In this document: one piece after another, positions 1 through 11,814 of the stretch
Layout: every line of letters starts with the position of its first letter
Position numbering within the stretch: position 1 is the stretch's first letter
Assembly: GCF_022539505.1 (NCBI RefSeq)
Contig: NC_061510.1
Location: forward strand, 226,570,043-226,634,042
Reading direction: 5' to 3'
Length of the DNA: 64,000 bases
From: Lolium rigidum
Taxonomy: Eukaryota; Streptophyta; Magnoliopsida; Poales; Poaceae
Notes under the pieces: generated by a model
What the model was told of the DNA's origin: nothing
The model's database searches: none
The model's input: only the letters and a program-made list of their open reading frames with translations
Program-made: the position numbers and the translations under genes

Positions 1-124
1 TCTTGTTAATAGGTTAGTTCCGTAAAATGCACCAATATGCCATAAAGTGTGCATAAAACATGTACATAACATCAATAATGTGGCATGGAACATAAGAAAT
101 TATCGATACGTCGGAGACGTATCA
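1..124 (-). repeat. 3' LTR of element B (partial)
   Basis: This matches the outer 124 bases of the 5' LTR at 5160-5283 with about four differences. It ends in the palindromic terminus GATACGTC-GGA-GACGTATC followed by A. The remaining roughly 1.5 kb lies beyond the left edge. Confidence 0.88.
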
Positions 125-2730
125 GCATCCCCAAGCTTAGTTCTCGCTCGTCCCGAGCGTGTAAAACGATAACACGGATAATTTCCGGAGTGACATGCCA
201 TCATAATCTTGATCATACTATTTGTAAAGCATATGTAGTGAATGCAGCGATCAAAACAATGTGTATGACATGAGTAAACAAGTGAATCATAAAGCAAAGA
301 CTTTTCATGAATAGCACTTCAAGACAAGCATCAATAAGTCTTGCATAAGAGTTAACTCATAAAGCAATAATTCAAAGTAAAGGTATTGAAGCAACACAAA
401 AGAAGATTAAGTTTCAGCGGTTGCTTTCAACTTGTAACATGTATATCTCATGGATATTGTCAACATAGAGTAATATAATAAGTGCAATAAGCAAGTATGT
501 AGGAATCAATGCACAGTTCACACAAGTGTTTGCTTCTTGAGGTGGATAGAAATAGGTGAACTGACTCAACATTGAAAGTAAAAGAATGGTCCTCATAGAG
601 GAAAAGCATCGATTGCTATATTTGTGCTAGAGCTTTGATTTTGAAAACATGAAACAATTTTGTCAACGGTAGTAATAAAGCCTATGCATCATGTAAATTA
701 TATCTTATAAGTTGCAAGCCTCATGCATAGTGTACCAATAGTGCCCGCACCTTGTCCTAATTAGCTTGGACTACCTGGATTATCACCGCAATACATATGC
801 TTTAACCAAGTTTCACAAAGGGGTACCTCTATGCCGCCTGTACAAAGGTCTAAGGAGAAAGCTCGCATTTGGATTTCTCGCTTTTGATTATTCTCAACTT
901 AGACATCCATACCGGGACAACATAGACAACAGATAATGGACTCCTCTTTGAATGTTTAAGCATTTGACAACAATTAATTATTTTCTCATTAGAGATTTGA
1001 GGATGTTTGTCCAAAACTGAAACTTCCACCCTGAATCATGGCTTTAGTTAGCGGCCCAATGTTCTTCTCTCACAATATGCATGCTCAAACCATTCAACTC
1101 AGTGTAGATCGCCCTTACTTCAGACAAGACGAACATGCATAGCAACTCACATGAAATTCAACAATGAGTTGATGGCGTTCCCCAGCAAACATGGTTATCG
1201 CACAACAAGCAACTTAATAAGAGATAAAGTGCATAATTACATATTCAATACCACAATAGTTTTTAAGCTATTTGTCCCATGAGCTATATATTGCAAAGGT
1301 GAATGATGGAATTTTAAAGGTAGCACTCAAGCAATTTACTTTGGAATGGCGGGAAAATACCATGTAGTATAGGTAGGTATGGTGGACACAAATGGCATAG
1401 TGGTTGGCTCAAGTATTTTGGATGCATGAGAAGTATTCCCTCTCGATACAAGGTTTAGGCTAGCAAGGCTTATTTGAAACAAACACAAGGATGAACCGGT
1501 GCAGCAAAACTCACATAAAAGACATATTGAAAACATTATAAGACTCTACACCGTCTTCCTTGTTGTTCAAACTCAATACTAGAAATTATCTAGACCTTAG
1601 AGAAACCAAATATGCAAACCAAATTTTAGCATGCTCTATGTATTTCTTCATTAATGGGTGCAAAGCATATGATGCAAGAGCTTAAACATGAGCACAACAA
1701 TTGCCAAGTATCACATTACCCAAGACATTTATAGCAATTACTACATGTATCATTTTCCAATTCCAACCATATAACAATTTAACGAAGGAGAAACTTCGCC
1801 ATGAATACTATGAATAGAAACCAAGGACATACTTGTCCATATGCTACAGCGGAGCGTGTATCTCTCCCATAAAGTGAATGCTAGGATCCATTTTATTCAA
1901 ACAAAACAAAAACAAAAACAAACCGACGCTCCAAGAAAAAGCACATAAGATGTGATGGAATAAAAATATAGTTTCAGGGGAGGAACCTCGATAATGTTGT
2001 CGATGAAGAAGGGGATGCCTTGGGCATCCCCAAGCTTAGACGCTTGAGTCTTCTTGATATATGCAGGGGTGAACCACCGGGTGCATCCCCAAGCTTAGAG
2101 CTTTCACTCTCCTTAATCATGTTGCATCATACTCCTCTCTTGATCCTTGAAAACTTCCTCCACACCAAACTCGAAACAACTCATTAGAGGGTTAGTGCAC
2201 AATATAAATTGACATATTCAGAGGTGACACAATCATTCTTAACACTTCTGGACATTGCATAATGCTACTGGACATTAGTGGATCAAAGAAATTCATCCAA
2301 CATAGCGAAAGAGGCAACGCGAAATAAAAGGCAGAATCTGTCAAAACAGAACAGTTCGTATTGACGAATTTTAAAATGGAACCAGACTTCCTCAAATGAA
2401 AATGCTCAAATTGAATGAAAGTTGCGTACATATCTGAGGATCATGCACGTAAATTGGCATAATGTTCTGAGCTACCTACAGGGAGGTGGACCCAGATTCG
2501 TGACAGCAAAGAAATCTGGAACTGCGCAGTAATCCAAATCTAGTACTTACTTTTCTATCAACGGCTTAACTTGGCACAACAAAACACAAAACTAAGATAA
2601 GGAGAGGTTGCTACAGTAGTAAACAACTTCCAAGACACAAAATAAAAACAAAGTACTGTAGGTAAAAACATGGGTTGTCTCCCATAAGCGCTTTTCTTTA
2701 ACGCCTTTCAGCTAGGCGCGAAAGTGTGTA
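125..2730 (-). other. 3' noncoding internal region of element B
   Basis: No coding capacity is visible. The region is colinear with 26568-29158 (D), 15774-18365 (C) and 31464-34058 (E). It has three copies of the polypurine-like motif TAAGCTTGGGGATGC on the minus strand (125-139, 2024-2038, 2083-2097), the first abutting the 3' LTR where plus-strand priming is expected. A perfect hairpin with 9-bp arms and a 3-nt loop lies at 2011-2031. Just downstream of the stop codon, 2686-2719 can fold into another stem-loop. Confidence 0.75.
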
Positions 2731-3410
2731 TCAAGTAACATCGAGAGATGAAGCATCAACATCATAATTTGTTCTAATAATAGAATCATAAGGTACCTTT
2801 ATTCTCTTTCTAGGGAAGTGTTCCATACCTTTCTTGAGAGGAAATTGATATTTTATATTACCTTCCCTCATATCAATAATAGCACCAACAGTTCGAAGAA
2901 AAGGTCTTCCCAATATAATGGGACAAGATGCATTGCATTCAATATCCAAGACAACAAAATCAACGGGAACAAGATTATTGTTAACGGTAATGCGAACATT
3001 ATCAACTTTACCCAAAGGTTTCTGCGTAGAATGATCAGCAAGATTTACATCCAAATAACAATTTTTCAGCGGTGGCAAGTCAAGCATATTATAAATTTTC
3101 TTAGGCAGAGATAGCAACCAATCTTTAGCTCTTCCTCTTAATGAGAAAGGGAACAATTTTAGTTTAATAATATCACCATCTACATCTTTATATTTTTGCA
3201 TTTCACATAGTTCAACAAAATTATTAAGATGGGCAGCAAGATCATCGTAACTAATTCCAGAAAATTGATCTTTCATAACAAGATTCAGTAAAGCCGGTTT
3301 AATTTCAAAGAATTCTGCTGTAGTAGCAGGTGGAGCAATAGGTGTGCATAAGAAATCATTATTATTTGTGGTTGTGAAGTCACACAACTTAGTATTTCAG
3401 CGTTGGCCAT
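2731..3410 (-). pseudogene. gag N-terminus fused to protease C-terminus (element B)
   Basis: The likely ATG is at 3410-3408, as in the gag of element C. A one-base loss just after it shifts the frame; from about 3387 the frame stays open for 218 codons. The first ~130 residues are Gypsy gag (LFPFSLRGRAKDWLLSLP). The rest is the C-terminal half of the retroviral-type aspartic protease (IILGRPFLRTVGAIIDM). The catalytic aspartate segment and all of pol are missing. An internal deletion therefore joined gag and protease in frame. The last residues (DVDASSLDVT) resemble the ends of the frames in C and D. It is probably non-functional as protease; a gag-like role cannot be excluded. Confidence 0.75.
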
Positions 3411-3634
3411 TTTAGCAACAGTAAATAAAGCAAACTAGATAAAGTAAATGCAAGTAAACTAATTTTTTTGTGTTTTCGATATAGCAAACAAGATAGCAAA
3501 TAAAGTAAAACTAGCAACTAATTTTTTTGTATTTTGATTTAGTGCAGCAAACAAAGTAGTAAATAAAACTAAGCAAGACAAAAACAAAGTAAAGAGATTG
3601 AGAAGTGGAGACTCCCTTGCAGCGTGTCTTGATC

Positions 3635-3652
3635 TCCCCGGCAACGGCGCCG
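3635..3652 (-). other. Primer binding site of element B (tRNA-Asp)
   Basis: On the minus strand the site is complementary to the 3' end of plant tRNA-Asp (TGGCGCCGTTGCCGGGGA, one mismatch at the first base). It lies about 10 bases inside the 5' LTR, as in G, C and D. Confidence 0.9.
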
Positions 3653-3662
3653 TAAATTTGCT

Positions 3663-5283
3663 TGATGCGCGTGGTTGACGTATTGTCTTTTCGTTCGACA
3701 CGCGTCCGTTGGGAACCCCAAGAGGAAGGTGTGATGCGCACAGCGGCAAGTTTCCCTCAGTAAGAAACCAAGGTTTAATCGGACCAAGTAGGAGTCAAGA
3801 AGCACGTTGAAGGTTGATGGCGGCGAGATGTAGTGCGGCGCAACACCAGGGATTCCGGCGCCAACGTGGAACCCGCACAACACAACCAAAGTACTTTGCC
3901 CCAACGAAACAAGTGAGGTTGTCAATCTCACCGGCTTGCTGTAACAAAGGATTAACCATATTGTGTGGAAGATGATTGTTTGCAGAGAAAACAAGAAAAC
4001 AAGTATTGCAAGTAGATTGTATTTCAAGAAAGAGAATTGGACCGGGGTCCACAGCTCACTAGAGGTGTCTCTCCCATAAGACGAACAGCATGTTGGGTGA
4101 ACAAATTACAGTTGGGCAATTGACAAATAAAGAGAGCATGACAATGCACATACATATCATGATGAGTATAGTGAGATTTAATTGGGCATTACGACAAAGT
4201 ACATAGACCGCCATCCAACCGCATCTATGCCTAAAAAGTCCACCTTCGAGGTTATCATCCGAACCCCTCCAGTATTAAGTTGCAAGCAACGTGACAATTG
4301 CATTAAGTATGGTGCGTAATGTAATCAACAACTACATCCTTAGACATAGCATCAATGTTTTATCCCTAGTGGCAACAAGACAACACAACCATAGAACTTT
4401 CTCATCACTCGTCCTGGTGTCAATGCGAGCATGAACCCACTATCGAGCATAAGTACTCCCTCTTGGAGTTACAAGCATCTACTTGGCCGGAGCATCTACT
4501 AGTAACGGAGAGCATGCAAGATCATAAACAACACATAAGCATAACTTTGATAATCAACATAACAAGTATTCTCTATTCATCGGATCCCAACAAACGCAAC
4601 ATATAGAATTACGGATAGATGATCTTGATCATGTTAGGCAGCTCACAAGATCCGACAATGATAGCACAATGGGGAGAAGACAACCATCTAGCTACTGCTA
4701 TGGACCCATAGTCCAGGGGTAGACTACTCACACATCACACCGGAGGCGACCATGGCGGCGTAGAGTCCTCCGGGGATGATTCCCCTCTCCGGCAGGGTGC
4801 CGGAGGCGATCTCCCGGATCCCCCGAGATGGGATCGGCGGCGACGGCGTCTCCGGAAGGTTTTCCGTATCGTGGCTCTCGGCATCGGGGGTTTCGTCACG
4901 GAGGCTTTAAGTAGGCGGAAGGGCAAGTCAAGAGGCGGCACGGGGGCCCACACCATAGGCCGGCGCGGCCGGGGGTGGGGCCGCGCCACCCTAGGGTTTG
5001 GCCACCCCGTGGCCCCTCTTCGTCTCGTCTTCGGACTTCCGGAAGCTTCGTGGAAAAATAGGCCCCCGGGCTTTGATTTCGTCCAATTCCGAGAATATTT
5101 CCTTACTAGGATTTCTGAAACCAAAAACAGCTAGAAAACAAAGAACTAGCACTTTGGCATCTTGTTAATAGGTTAGTTCCAGAAAATGCACGAATATGAC
5201 ATAAAGTGTGCATAAAACATGTAGATAACATCAATAATGTGGCATGGAACATAAGAAATTATCGATACGTCGGAGACGTATCA
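3663..5283 (-). repeat. 5' LTR of element B
   Basis: This 1.62-kb LTR starts TGATACGTCTCCGACG and ends ...CATCA on the minus strand. It contains a GC-rich stretch (4750-5040), probably near the transcription start. It is closely related to the LTRs of C, D and G. Reading frames inside it are by-products of GC-rich DNA. Confidence 0.88.
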
Positions 5284-6191
5284 ATAGCATGTTGGCAAAT
5301 AGAAGGAGAAATCCCCTTCAAATCATCAAGAGTGTAGCCAATAGCTCCTCGGTGTTTCTTCAATATTTCCAATAACCTTTCTTCCTCAATCTCTGAAAGT
5401 TTAGAACTAATAATAACAGGATATATTTTCTTATCATCAATATGAGCATATTTAAGATCATCAGGCAAAGGCTTTAAATCAAAAACAGAATCTTCCTTTG
5501 GTGGCGGTGTTGTACCCAAATCTTCCACCGGTAAATCATGCTTGAGAATAGGTTGGCGAAGAAAAATTTCCTCAAGCTCATCTCTTTCTTTCCTAAAAAG
5601 TTCACTCTCGCTATTCTCCAAATGTTGCTGCAAAGGATTATTAGGAACAAGAACAATAGATGCACACTGCTCCATTTTAAAATCATCACTAGGCAAATCA
5701 GCTTTATAAGGAGTTTTGGTAAATTTAGAGAAGTTAAACTCATAAGATTCACCAGCAAATTTAGTCAAAATTTTCTCTTTCTTGCAATCTATAATAGCTC
5801 CACAAGTATTTAGAAAAGGTCTACCAAAAATGATAGGACAATAATCACTAGCAGCAGAACCAAGTACCAAAAAGTCAGCAGGATATTTAATCTTACCACA
5901 TAGAACATCCACATCTCGAACAATACCAATTGGAGAAATAGTTTCTCTATTAGCCAGTTGAATAACCACATCAATATCTTCAAGTTCACAAGAATCAATT
6001 TCGTGCATAATCTCCGTGTAAAGCTCATAAGGAATAGCACTAACACTTGCACCAATATCACATAAACCATAATAGCAATGATCACCAATTCTAACAGATA
6101 GCATAGGAACACTAACTTGTTTGGGTTTATTAGGATGTGAAACAATATTAGAAGCATCTTCACGAGAAAATAATATGACCATCCTCCACAT
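5284..6191 (-). pseudogene. Gypsy pol fragment: aspartic protease and reverse transcriptase start (element A)
   Basis: About 300 codons are open. Residues ~45-60 hold the protease active-site region (CDIGASVSAIPYELY; the triad is D-I-G, where D-L-G is usual). GRPFLNTCGAIIDC marks the protease C-terminal end. The last ~40 residues are the conserved lead-in to Gypsy reverse transcriptase (LLEILKKHRGAIGYTLDDLKG). The frame is cut at 5284 by element B just after ISPSICQH. The frame differs from that of the upstream gag, and 6192-6363 holds stops, so the polyprotein is broken. The domain identity is firm. Confidence 0.88.
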
Positions 6192-6363
6192 TTTCAGTCA
6201 CAAGATCTTTAACTATTGCAACAGACAGGTTCAACTTTTATTTGTTCTTCGAGTTCTATAGGTTTCTTTTCACTTTTATGAACCGCACTATTTATAACGT
6301 GAGTACTCCTTCATTTTAGCAGGAAAAGGAGTTTTTTCAATATAAGCTTCAGCAATGACATGA

Positions 6364-7244
6364 TCAACAGCTTTCAACTACAACACATTTATTAATAGAT
6401 GAATCAATTTTATCTTTATACGGTTCATGATACTTGTCAAAATTCTTCTTAGGCAATTCATAATGAGAGGCAAAAGCTTTATAAAGATTTGCAGCAACTT
6501 GAGAATCAAGACCATATGTAGCACTCATATTACGAAATTTATCAGTATCCATAAAAGCTTCAATGCATTTATAATCATAAATTATACCCGATTCTCTATC
6601 CTTGTCGTTCTCCCAACCTTCGGCATTTTCTTGGATCCGATCAAGAAGGTCCCTTTTAAACTCTTCTTTGTTGCGTGAAAATGATCCAGAACAAGAAGTA
6701 TCCAGCAAGGTCTTGTCTTGAAAAGAAATTCTTGCATAGAAATTATCAATAATAACATTACCAGGAAGCTCATGAATGGGGCATTTGAGCATTAAAGACT
6801 TCAATCTCCCCAAGCTTGGGCAATACTTTCTCCATCATGAGGCCAGAAATTATATATGCGGTTACGATCTTTGTGAATTTCACTTGGAGGATAGAATTTG
6901 GAATAAAATAAAGGCACAATGTCCTCCCAATCAAGAGAATCACCATTCTTCAGCAATTTATACCAATGCGCCGCTTTACCAGACAGCGATATAGAGAATA
7001 GTTTCTTCCTAACTTCATTCATAGCAATACCTGCACATTTGAATAACCCGCATAATTCATGCAAAAACAAGAAATGATCACCAGGATGGACAGTTCCATC
7101 CCCTTCATAGCGGTTATCCATAACACGTTCAATAATTTTCATATGTATTTTATATGGTATTACTTCCTCCCTCGGCGCCTCATCCACTACCGTTGCAGTA
7201 GTAGTAGATTTCCCAAATAGAAACCGAAGAGAAGATCTCTCCAT
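6364..7244 (-). pseudogene. Gypsy gag (Retrotrans_gag type), frameshifted (element A)
   Basis: Two overlapping pieces in different frames (7244-6801 and 6813-6364) together make about 290 residues of capsid-type Gag. The first holds LFSISLSGKAAHWYKLL and a YSKFYPPSEI stretch, typical of plant Gypsy gag. The second continues with GRLKSLMLKCPIHELP and KEEFKRDLLDRIQENAEGW. The shift is near 6810. No zinc knuckle is visible. In an active element Gag would assemble virus-like particles in the cytoplasm. Confidence 0.85.
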
Positions 7245-7332
7245 AATGAATTATAGCAACGAGCAGTAAATAAAATCAGCACAAACAAGTAAAGGTTTTC
7301 CTTACCAATTCCACTTACCAATAGCGCTTCAC

Positions 7333-7350
7333 TCCCCGGCAACGGCGCTC
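7333..7350 (-). other. Primer binding site of element A (tRNA-Asp)
   Basis: It is complementary to tRNA-Asp 3' end except the outer two bases. It lies 12 bases from the LTR end at 7363. Confidence 0.85.
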
Positions 7351-7362
7351 GTAAAATAGTCT

Positions 7363-8874
7363 TGATGACCCACAAGTATAGGGGGTGTATCGTAGTATCT
7401 TCGATAAGTAAGAATGTCGATCCCGACGAGGAGCAGAAGGTGTTGACAAGCAGTTTCGATGAAGGATTCACTGTAAATGCTCACGTACAAGTATTCGTGG
7501 GGTTTTGATGTAACGGATGAATAAAGTACAAGTAAGTAAAATGCGAGAGAAATAATTGCAGCGAGTGGCCCAATCCTTTTTAGCACAAAGGACAAGCCGG
7601 TTTGTTTACTTATAATGACCAAACGTTCTTGAGGACACACGGGATTTTAGTCTAGTGCTTTCGCTACATACAGTTGATTAATCTTCATTGTTTTGATAAG
7701 TGTTGTGTGGGTGAACCGATGCTAATGTACCGCCCTTCCTAGGACTAATACATACTTGTGATTATACCCCTTGCAAGCATCCGCAACTACAAGGAAGTAA
7801 TTAAGATAAATCTAACCACAGCCTTAAACTCGAGATCCTCGCGATCCCTCCTGCATCGATATACCAACGGGGGCTTAGGTTTCTGTCACTCCGGCAACCC
7901 CGCAATTGGCAAACGAGTACAAGATGCATTCCCCTAGGACCATAAATGGTGAAGTATCGTGTAGTCGACGTTCACACGACACCACTAGAAGAATGACACC
8001 ACAACTTAAATATCATAACATTGAATATTACTCAACCATAATTCACTACTAACATTTAGACTTCACCCATGTCCTCAAGAACTAAACGAACTACTCACAA
8101 GACATCATATGGAACATGATGAGAGGTGATATGATGATGAATAACAATCTGAACATAAACCTTGGTTCAACGGTTTCACTCAATAGCATCAATAACAAGT
8201 AGAAATCAACACCGGGAGAGTTTCCCCTATCAAACAATCAAGATCAAACCCAAATTGCTACAGCGGTGACGAGGTGCTGCGGTGGAGATGGCGGTGATGA
8301 TGATGAAGATGATGACGATGGTGATGGAGATGATGTCCAGCTCGATGGCGGTGACGATGGCGTCGATTTCCCCTCCGGGAGGGAATTTCCCGGCGGATTC
8401 CTGCCCGCCGGAGAGCTCTTTTCTCTCCGGTGTTCTCCGCCCCGCGAGGCGGCCGTGGCTCTTCGCGACGTACCCTCCGGAGCTTAGGTTTTCGGGACGA
8501 AGGGTTTCGCGAAGAAAAGGAGGCGAAAGGGGCTGTGGGGCCCCCACACCACAAGGTGGCGCGGCCAGGCCATGGGCCGCGCCGCCCTATGGTCTGGGCC
8601 CACCTTGGGTCCAACTGGCTCCCCCTTCTGGCTTCCTTCGTCATCTGGAAAAATAGGATTTTTGGTAAAATTTCCTTCAACAGTTGATCTTCCGAAATAT
8701 TGCATCCTGACGGTGCTTTTTCCAGCAGAATCCTGGCTCCGGTGCGTGATCTCCAAATAATCATGAAACATGCAAAATAGATGAAATAACATAAGTATTG
8801 TGTCCCAATATGATATATATCAATGAATAACAGAAAATTATGATATAAAATAGTGATGCAAATTGGACGTATCA
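7363..8874 (-). repeat. 5' LTR of element A
   Basis: This 1512-bp LTR runs on the minus strand from TGATACGTCCAATTTGC (at 8874) to ...GTGGGTCATCA (at 7363). A GC-rich part (8380-8620) lies next to a run of GAT/ATC triplets near 8285-8340. It is closely similar to the LTRs at 9889-11391 and 58700-60213. Confidence 0.92.
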
Positions 8875-9888
8875 TTAGGCAGCTTCCACTAATGGACTAG
8901 TGGCTTCATCCACCTATCCTTTAATTTTGCAAAAAGAGCTGGCAACGGGGTTCCCAGCCCCAATTAATCAACTCTCATTAATAATTCTCTTCACATGTTT
9001 TGCCCTGATTCATCAATAAGCAACTTAATTTTGCAATAGACACTCCTCCATGGTATGAGATTGTTGGAAGGCACCCGAGGATTCGGTTAGCCATGGCTTG
9101 TGTAAGCAAAGGTTGGGGGGAGTGTCATCCTTAAATAAACTAAAGTACATGTGTAAACAAAAGAGAAGAGGGATGATCTACCTTGCTGGTAGAGATAACG
9201 TCCTTCATGGGAGCCGCTCTTTTGAGGTCTGTTTGGCAAGGGGGTTAGAGTACCCGCTACCAGTCGTTGACAACAACAAACGCCTCTCAAAATATTACTT
9301 TTATTCTCTTTATGTGATTTCAAAATTGAAAAAGCTCTAGACATGATTTAATCCCCGCTTCCTCTCGCGAAGGGCCTGTCTTTTACTTTATGTTGAGTCA
9401 GTAAACCTATTTCCCTCCATCTCAAGCAAGCATTTCAGTTGTTGTGATCAAACCATTATATTGTGATTTATTTCATCATGTCTTTTATTCTTCCTTGTTT
9501 AGTACAAGTTTTATCTACATGAATATAGCTTTGAAAGTTATCAATGATCATTATGATTGAGTATGCAAGATGAGACATATAAACTTTAACATGAGAGCGC
9601 CGCTTGATAGATAAGAATAACCTGTTAATTGTTCTCTGACCAAGAACGAAGTTTGCCATCACCAACTATGATTTCTTATTCACCTTTATTTGTGATTACC
9701 TTATACTTGTTTCAAGATGAGTTATATGAGGAAGTTGTTCACTAGAATGTCTTGTGTGAATGAATATGATGCTTCTTGTCCGTATTTGATTTATCGACTC
9801 TTCACTCCATAAACATGTGGTCCTGTTTACCGAGTTCGGCTTCGCTTGGGGACAAGCGAAGTCTAAGCTTGGGGGAGTTGATACGTCC
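8875..9888 (+). other. 3' noncoding internal region of Gypsy element F
   Basis: No sound reading frame is present. The right end has a polypurine tract (TAAGCTTGGGGGAG, 9874-9887) next to an LTR of the same family as A, so this is the tail of a plus-strand element. The left edge meets the 5' LTR of A exactly, which suggests that A inserted into F; the other side is off the window. Confidence 0.65.
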
Positions 9889-11391
9889 AATTTGCATCAC
9901 TATTTTATATCATAATTTGCTGTTATTCATTGATATATTTCATATTTGGAGATAATACTTATGTTATTTCATCTATTTTGCATGTTTCATGATTATTGGA
10001 GGATCGCGCACCGGAGTTAGGATTCTGCTGGAAAAAGGGAAAACCGTCAGAATGCAATATTTCGGAAGATCAACAGTTGACGGAAATTATATGAAAAATC
10101 CTATTTTTCCAGAAGACGAAGGGAGCCAGAAGGGGGAGCCGAGGGGACCCGAGGTGGGCCCAACCCATAGGCCGGCGCGGCCCAAGGCCTGGCCGCGCCG
10201 CCCTGTGAGGAGGGGGGCCACAGCCCCCTCTCGCCTCCTTTTCTTCGCGTATGCCTTCGTCCCGAAAACCTAAGCTCCAGGGGTACATCGCGAAGAGCCA
10301 CAGCCGCCTTTGCGGGGCGGAGAACACCAGAGAGAAAAGAGCTCTCCCGCAGGCTGAGATCCGTCGGGGAAATTCCCTCCCGGAGGGGGAAATCGACGCC
10401 ATCGTCACCGTCATCGAGCTGGACATCATCTCCATCACCATCATCATCTTCTTCATCATCATCACCGCCGTCTCCACCGCTGCACGCCGTCACCGCTGTA
10501 ACAATTTGGGTTTGATCTTGATTGTTTGATAGGGGAAACTCTCCCGTGTTGATTTCTACTTGTTATTGATGCTATTGAGTGAAACCGTTAAACCAAGGTT
10601 TATGTTCAGATTGTTATTCATCATCATATCACCTCTGATCATGTTCCATATGATGTCTTGTGAGTAGTTCGTTTAGTTCTTGAGGACATGGGTGAAGTCT
10701 AAATGTTAGTAGTGAAGTATGGTTGAGTAATATTCAATGTTATGATATTTAAGTTGTGGTGTTATTCTTCTAGTGGTGTCGTGTGAACGTCGACTACACG
10801 ACACTTCACCTTTATGGGCCTAGGGGAATGCATCTTGTACTCGTTTGCCAATTGCGGGGTTGCCGGAGTGACGAAACCCGAGCCCCGTTGGTATATCGAT
10901 GCGGAGGGATAGCAGGATCTCGCAGTTTAAGGCTGTGGTTAGATTTATCTTAATTACTTTCTTGTAGTTGCGGATGCTTGCAAGGGGTATAATCACAAGT
11001 TTGTATTAGTCCTAGGAAGGGCGGTACATTAGCATAGGTTCACCCACACAACACTTTATCAAAACAATGAAGATTAATTAGCCGTATGTAGCGAAAGCAC
11101 TAGACTAAAATCCCATGTGTCCTCGAGAACGTTTGGTTATTATAAGTAAACAAACCGGCTTGTCCTTTGTGCTAAAAAGGATTGGGCCACTCGCTGCAAT
11201 TATTACTCTCGCACTTTACTTACTCGTACTTTATTCATCCGTTACATCAAAACCCCCGAATACTTGTCTGTGAGCATTTACAGTGAATCCTTCATCGAAA
11301 CTGCTGGTCAACACCTTCTGCTCCTCGTTGGGATCGACATTCTTACTTATCGAAGATACTACGATACACCCCCTATACTTGTGGGTCATCA
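9889..11391 (+). repeat. 3' LTR of Gypsy element F
   Basis: This 1503-bp LTR starts TGATACGTCCAATTTGC and ends GTGGGTCATCA. It is preceded by a polypurine tract and followed directly by gag sequence of element G, so F inserted into G. It has the same GC-rich core and ATC triplets (10425-10475) as its relatives. Confidence 0.92.
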
Positions 11392-11567
11392 GGCAACAGC
11401 ATCATCCGAACTAACACCAGAAAATTGCTCTCTCATAACAAGATTTAGTAAAGCAGGTTTAATTTCAAAAAATTCTGCTGTAGTAGCAGGTGGAGCAATA
11501 GGTGTGCATAGGTATTATTATTTGTGATAGTGAAATCACACAACTTAGTATTCTCAGGAGTATTCAT
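11392..11567 (-). pseudogene. gag 5' fragment (element G)
   Basis: This has the N-terminal ~60 codons of a Gag like that of element C: a start at 11567-11565, then sequence matching the C residues around KLCDFT and EFFEIKPALLNLV. A frameshift lies near 11510 and the LTR of F cuts it at 11392. It is far too short to work. Confidence 0.7.
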
Positions 11568-11796
11568 TTTAACAGTAGTAAATAAAGCAAACTAAATAAA
11601 GTAAATGCAAGTAACTAATTTTTTTTATGTTTTTAATATGGAGAACAAGACAGTAAATAATGTAATGCAAGTAACTATTTTTTTGTATTTTTAATATAGA
11701 GAACAAACAAAGCAGTAAATAAAGTAAAGTAAAGCAAGACAAAAACAAAGTAAAGAGATTGGATGTGGGAGACTCCCCTTGCAGCGTGTCTTGATC
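11568..11796 (-). other. Untranslated leader of element G
   Basis: AT-rich leader between gag and the primer site, with two imperfect copies of a ~60-base unit around 11575-11705 (AAACAAAAAAATTAGTTACTTGC-like). The same duplicated leader occurs in B, C and D. No gene. Confidence 0.6.
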
Positions 11797-11814
11797 TCCC
11801 CGGCAACGGCGCCA
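11797..11814 (-). other. Primer binding site of element G (tRNA-Asp)
   Basis: It is an exact 18-base complement of the plant tRNA-Asp 3' end including CCA, 10 bases from the LTR. Confidence 0.93.

Larger units (their letters stand above)
1..5283 (-). mobile_element. Gypsy LTR retrotransposon B, short internal domain
   Basis: From right to left this holds a 5' LTR (3663-5283), a tRNA-Asp primer site, a shortened gag-protease reading frame, a long 3' noncoding region, a polypurine-like tract and the first 124 bases of the 3' LTR, which runs off the left edge. There is no reverse transcriptase, RNase H or integrase, so it cannot move by itself. The right boundary is the exact LTR end ...GACGTATCA. 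The base after it resumes the pol reading frame of element A, so B inserted into A. The left target duplication is outside the window; the right flank is ATAGC. Confidence 0.85.
5284..8874 (-). mobile_element. Gypsy LTR retrotransposon A (5' portion)
   Basis: From right to left this holds a 5' LTR, a tRNA-Asp primer site, a frameshifted gag, an aspartic protease and the start of the reverse transcriptase, where element B interrupts it. The rest, including the 3' LTR, is beyond the left edge. The LTR is the same family as F (9889-11391) and the solo LTR at 58700-60213. Unlike B, C and D it once had pol, so it represents a potentially autonomous family, now inactive. Confidence 0.85.

Noticed and set aside
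4735..5134. GC-rich frames that could look like a gene or CpG island
   Set aside because: These recur in each B/C/D/G LTR (for example 13207-13727, 18490-18918, 24103-24628) and are LTR promoter-leader sequence.
8258..8875. 205-codon minus-strand frame (and its relative at 58699-59319) with His/Arg-rich end
   Set aside because: It lies inside Gypsy LTRs and comes from GC-rich DNA and an ATC/GAT triplet run. The same frame differs between LTR copies and has no domain.
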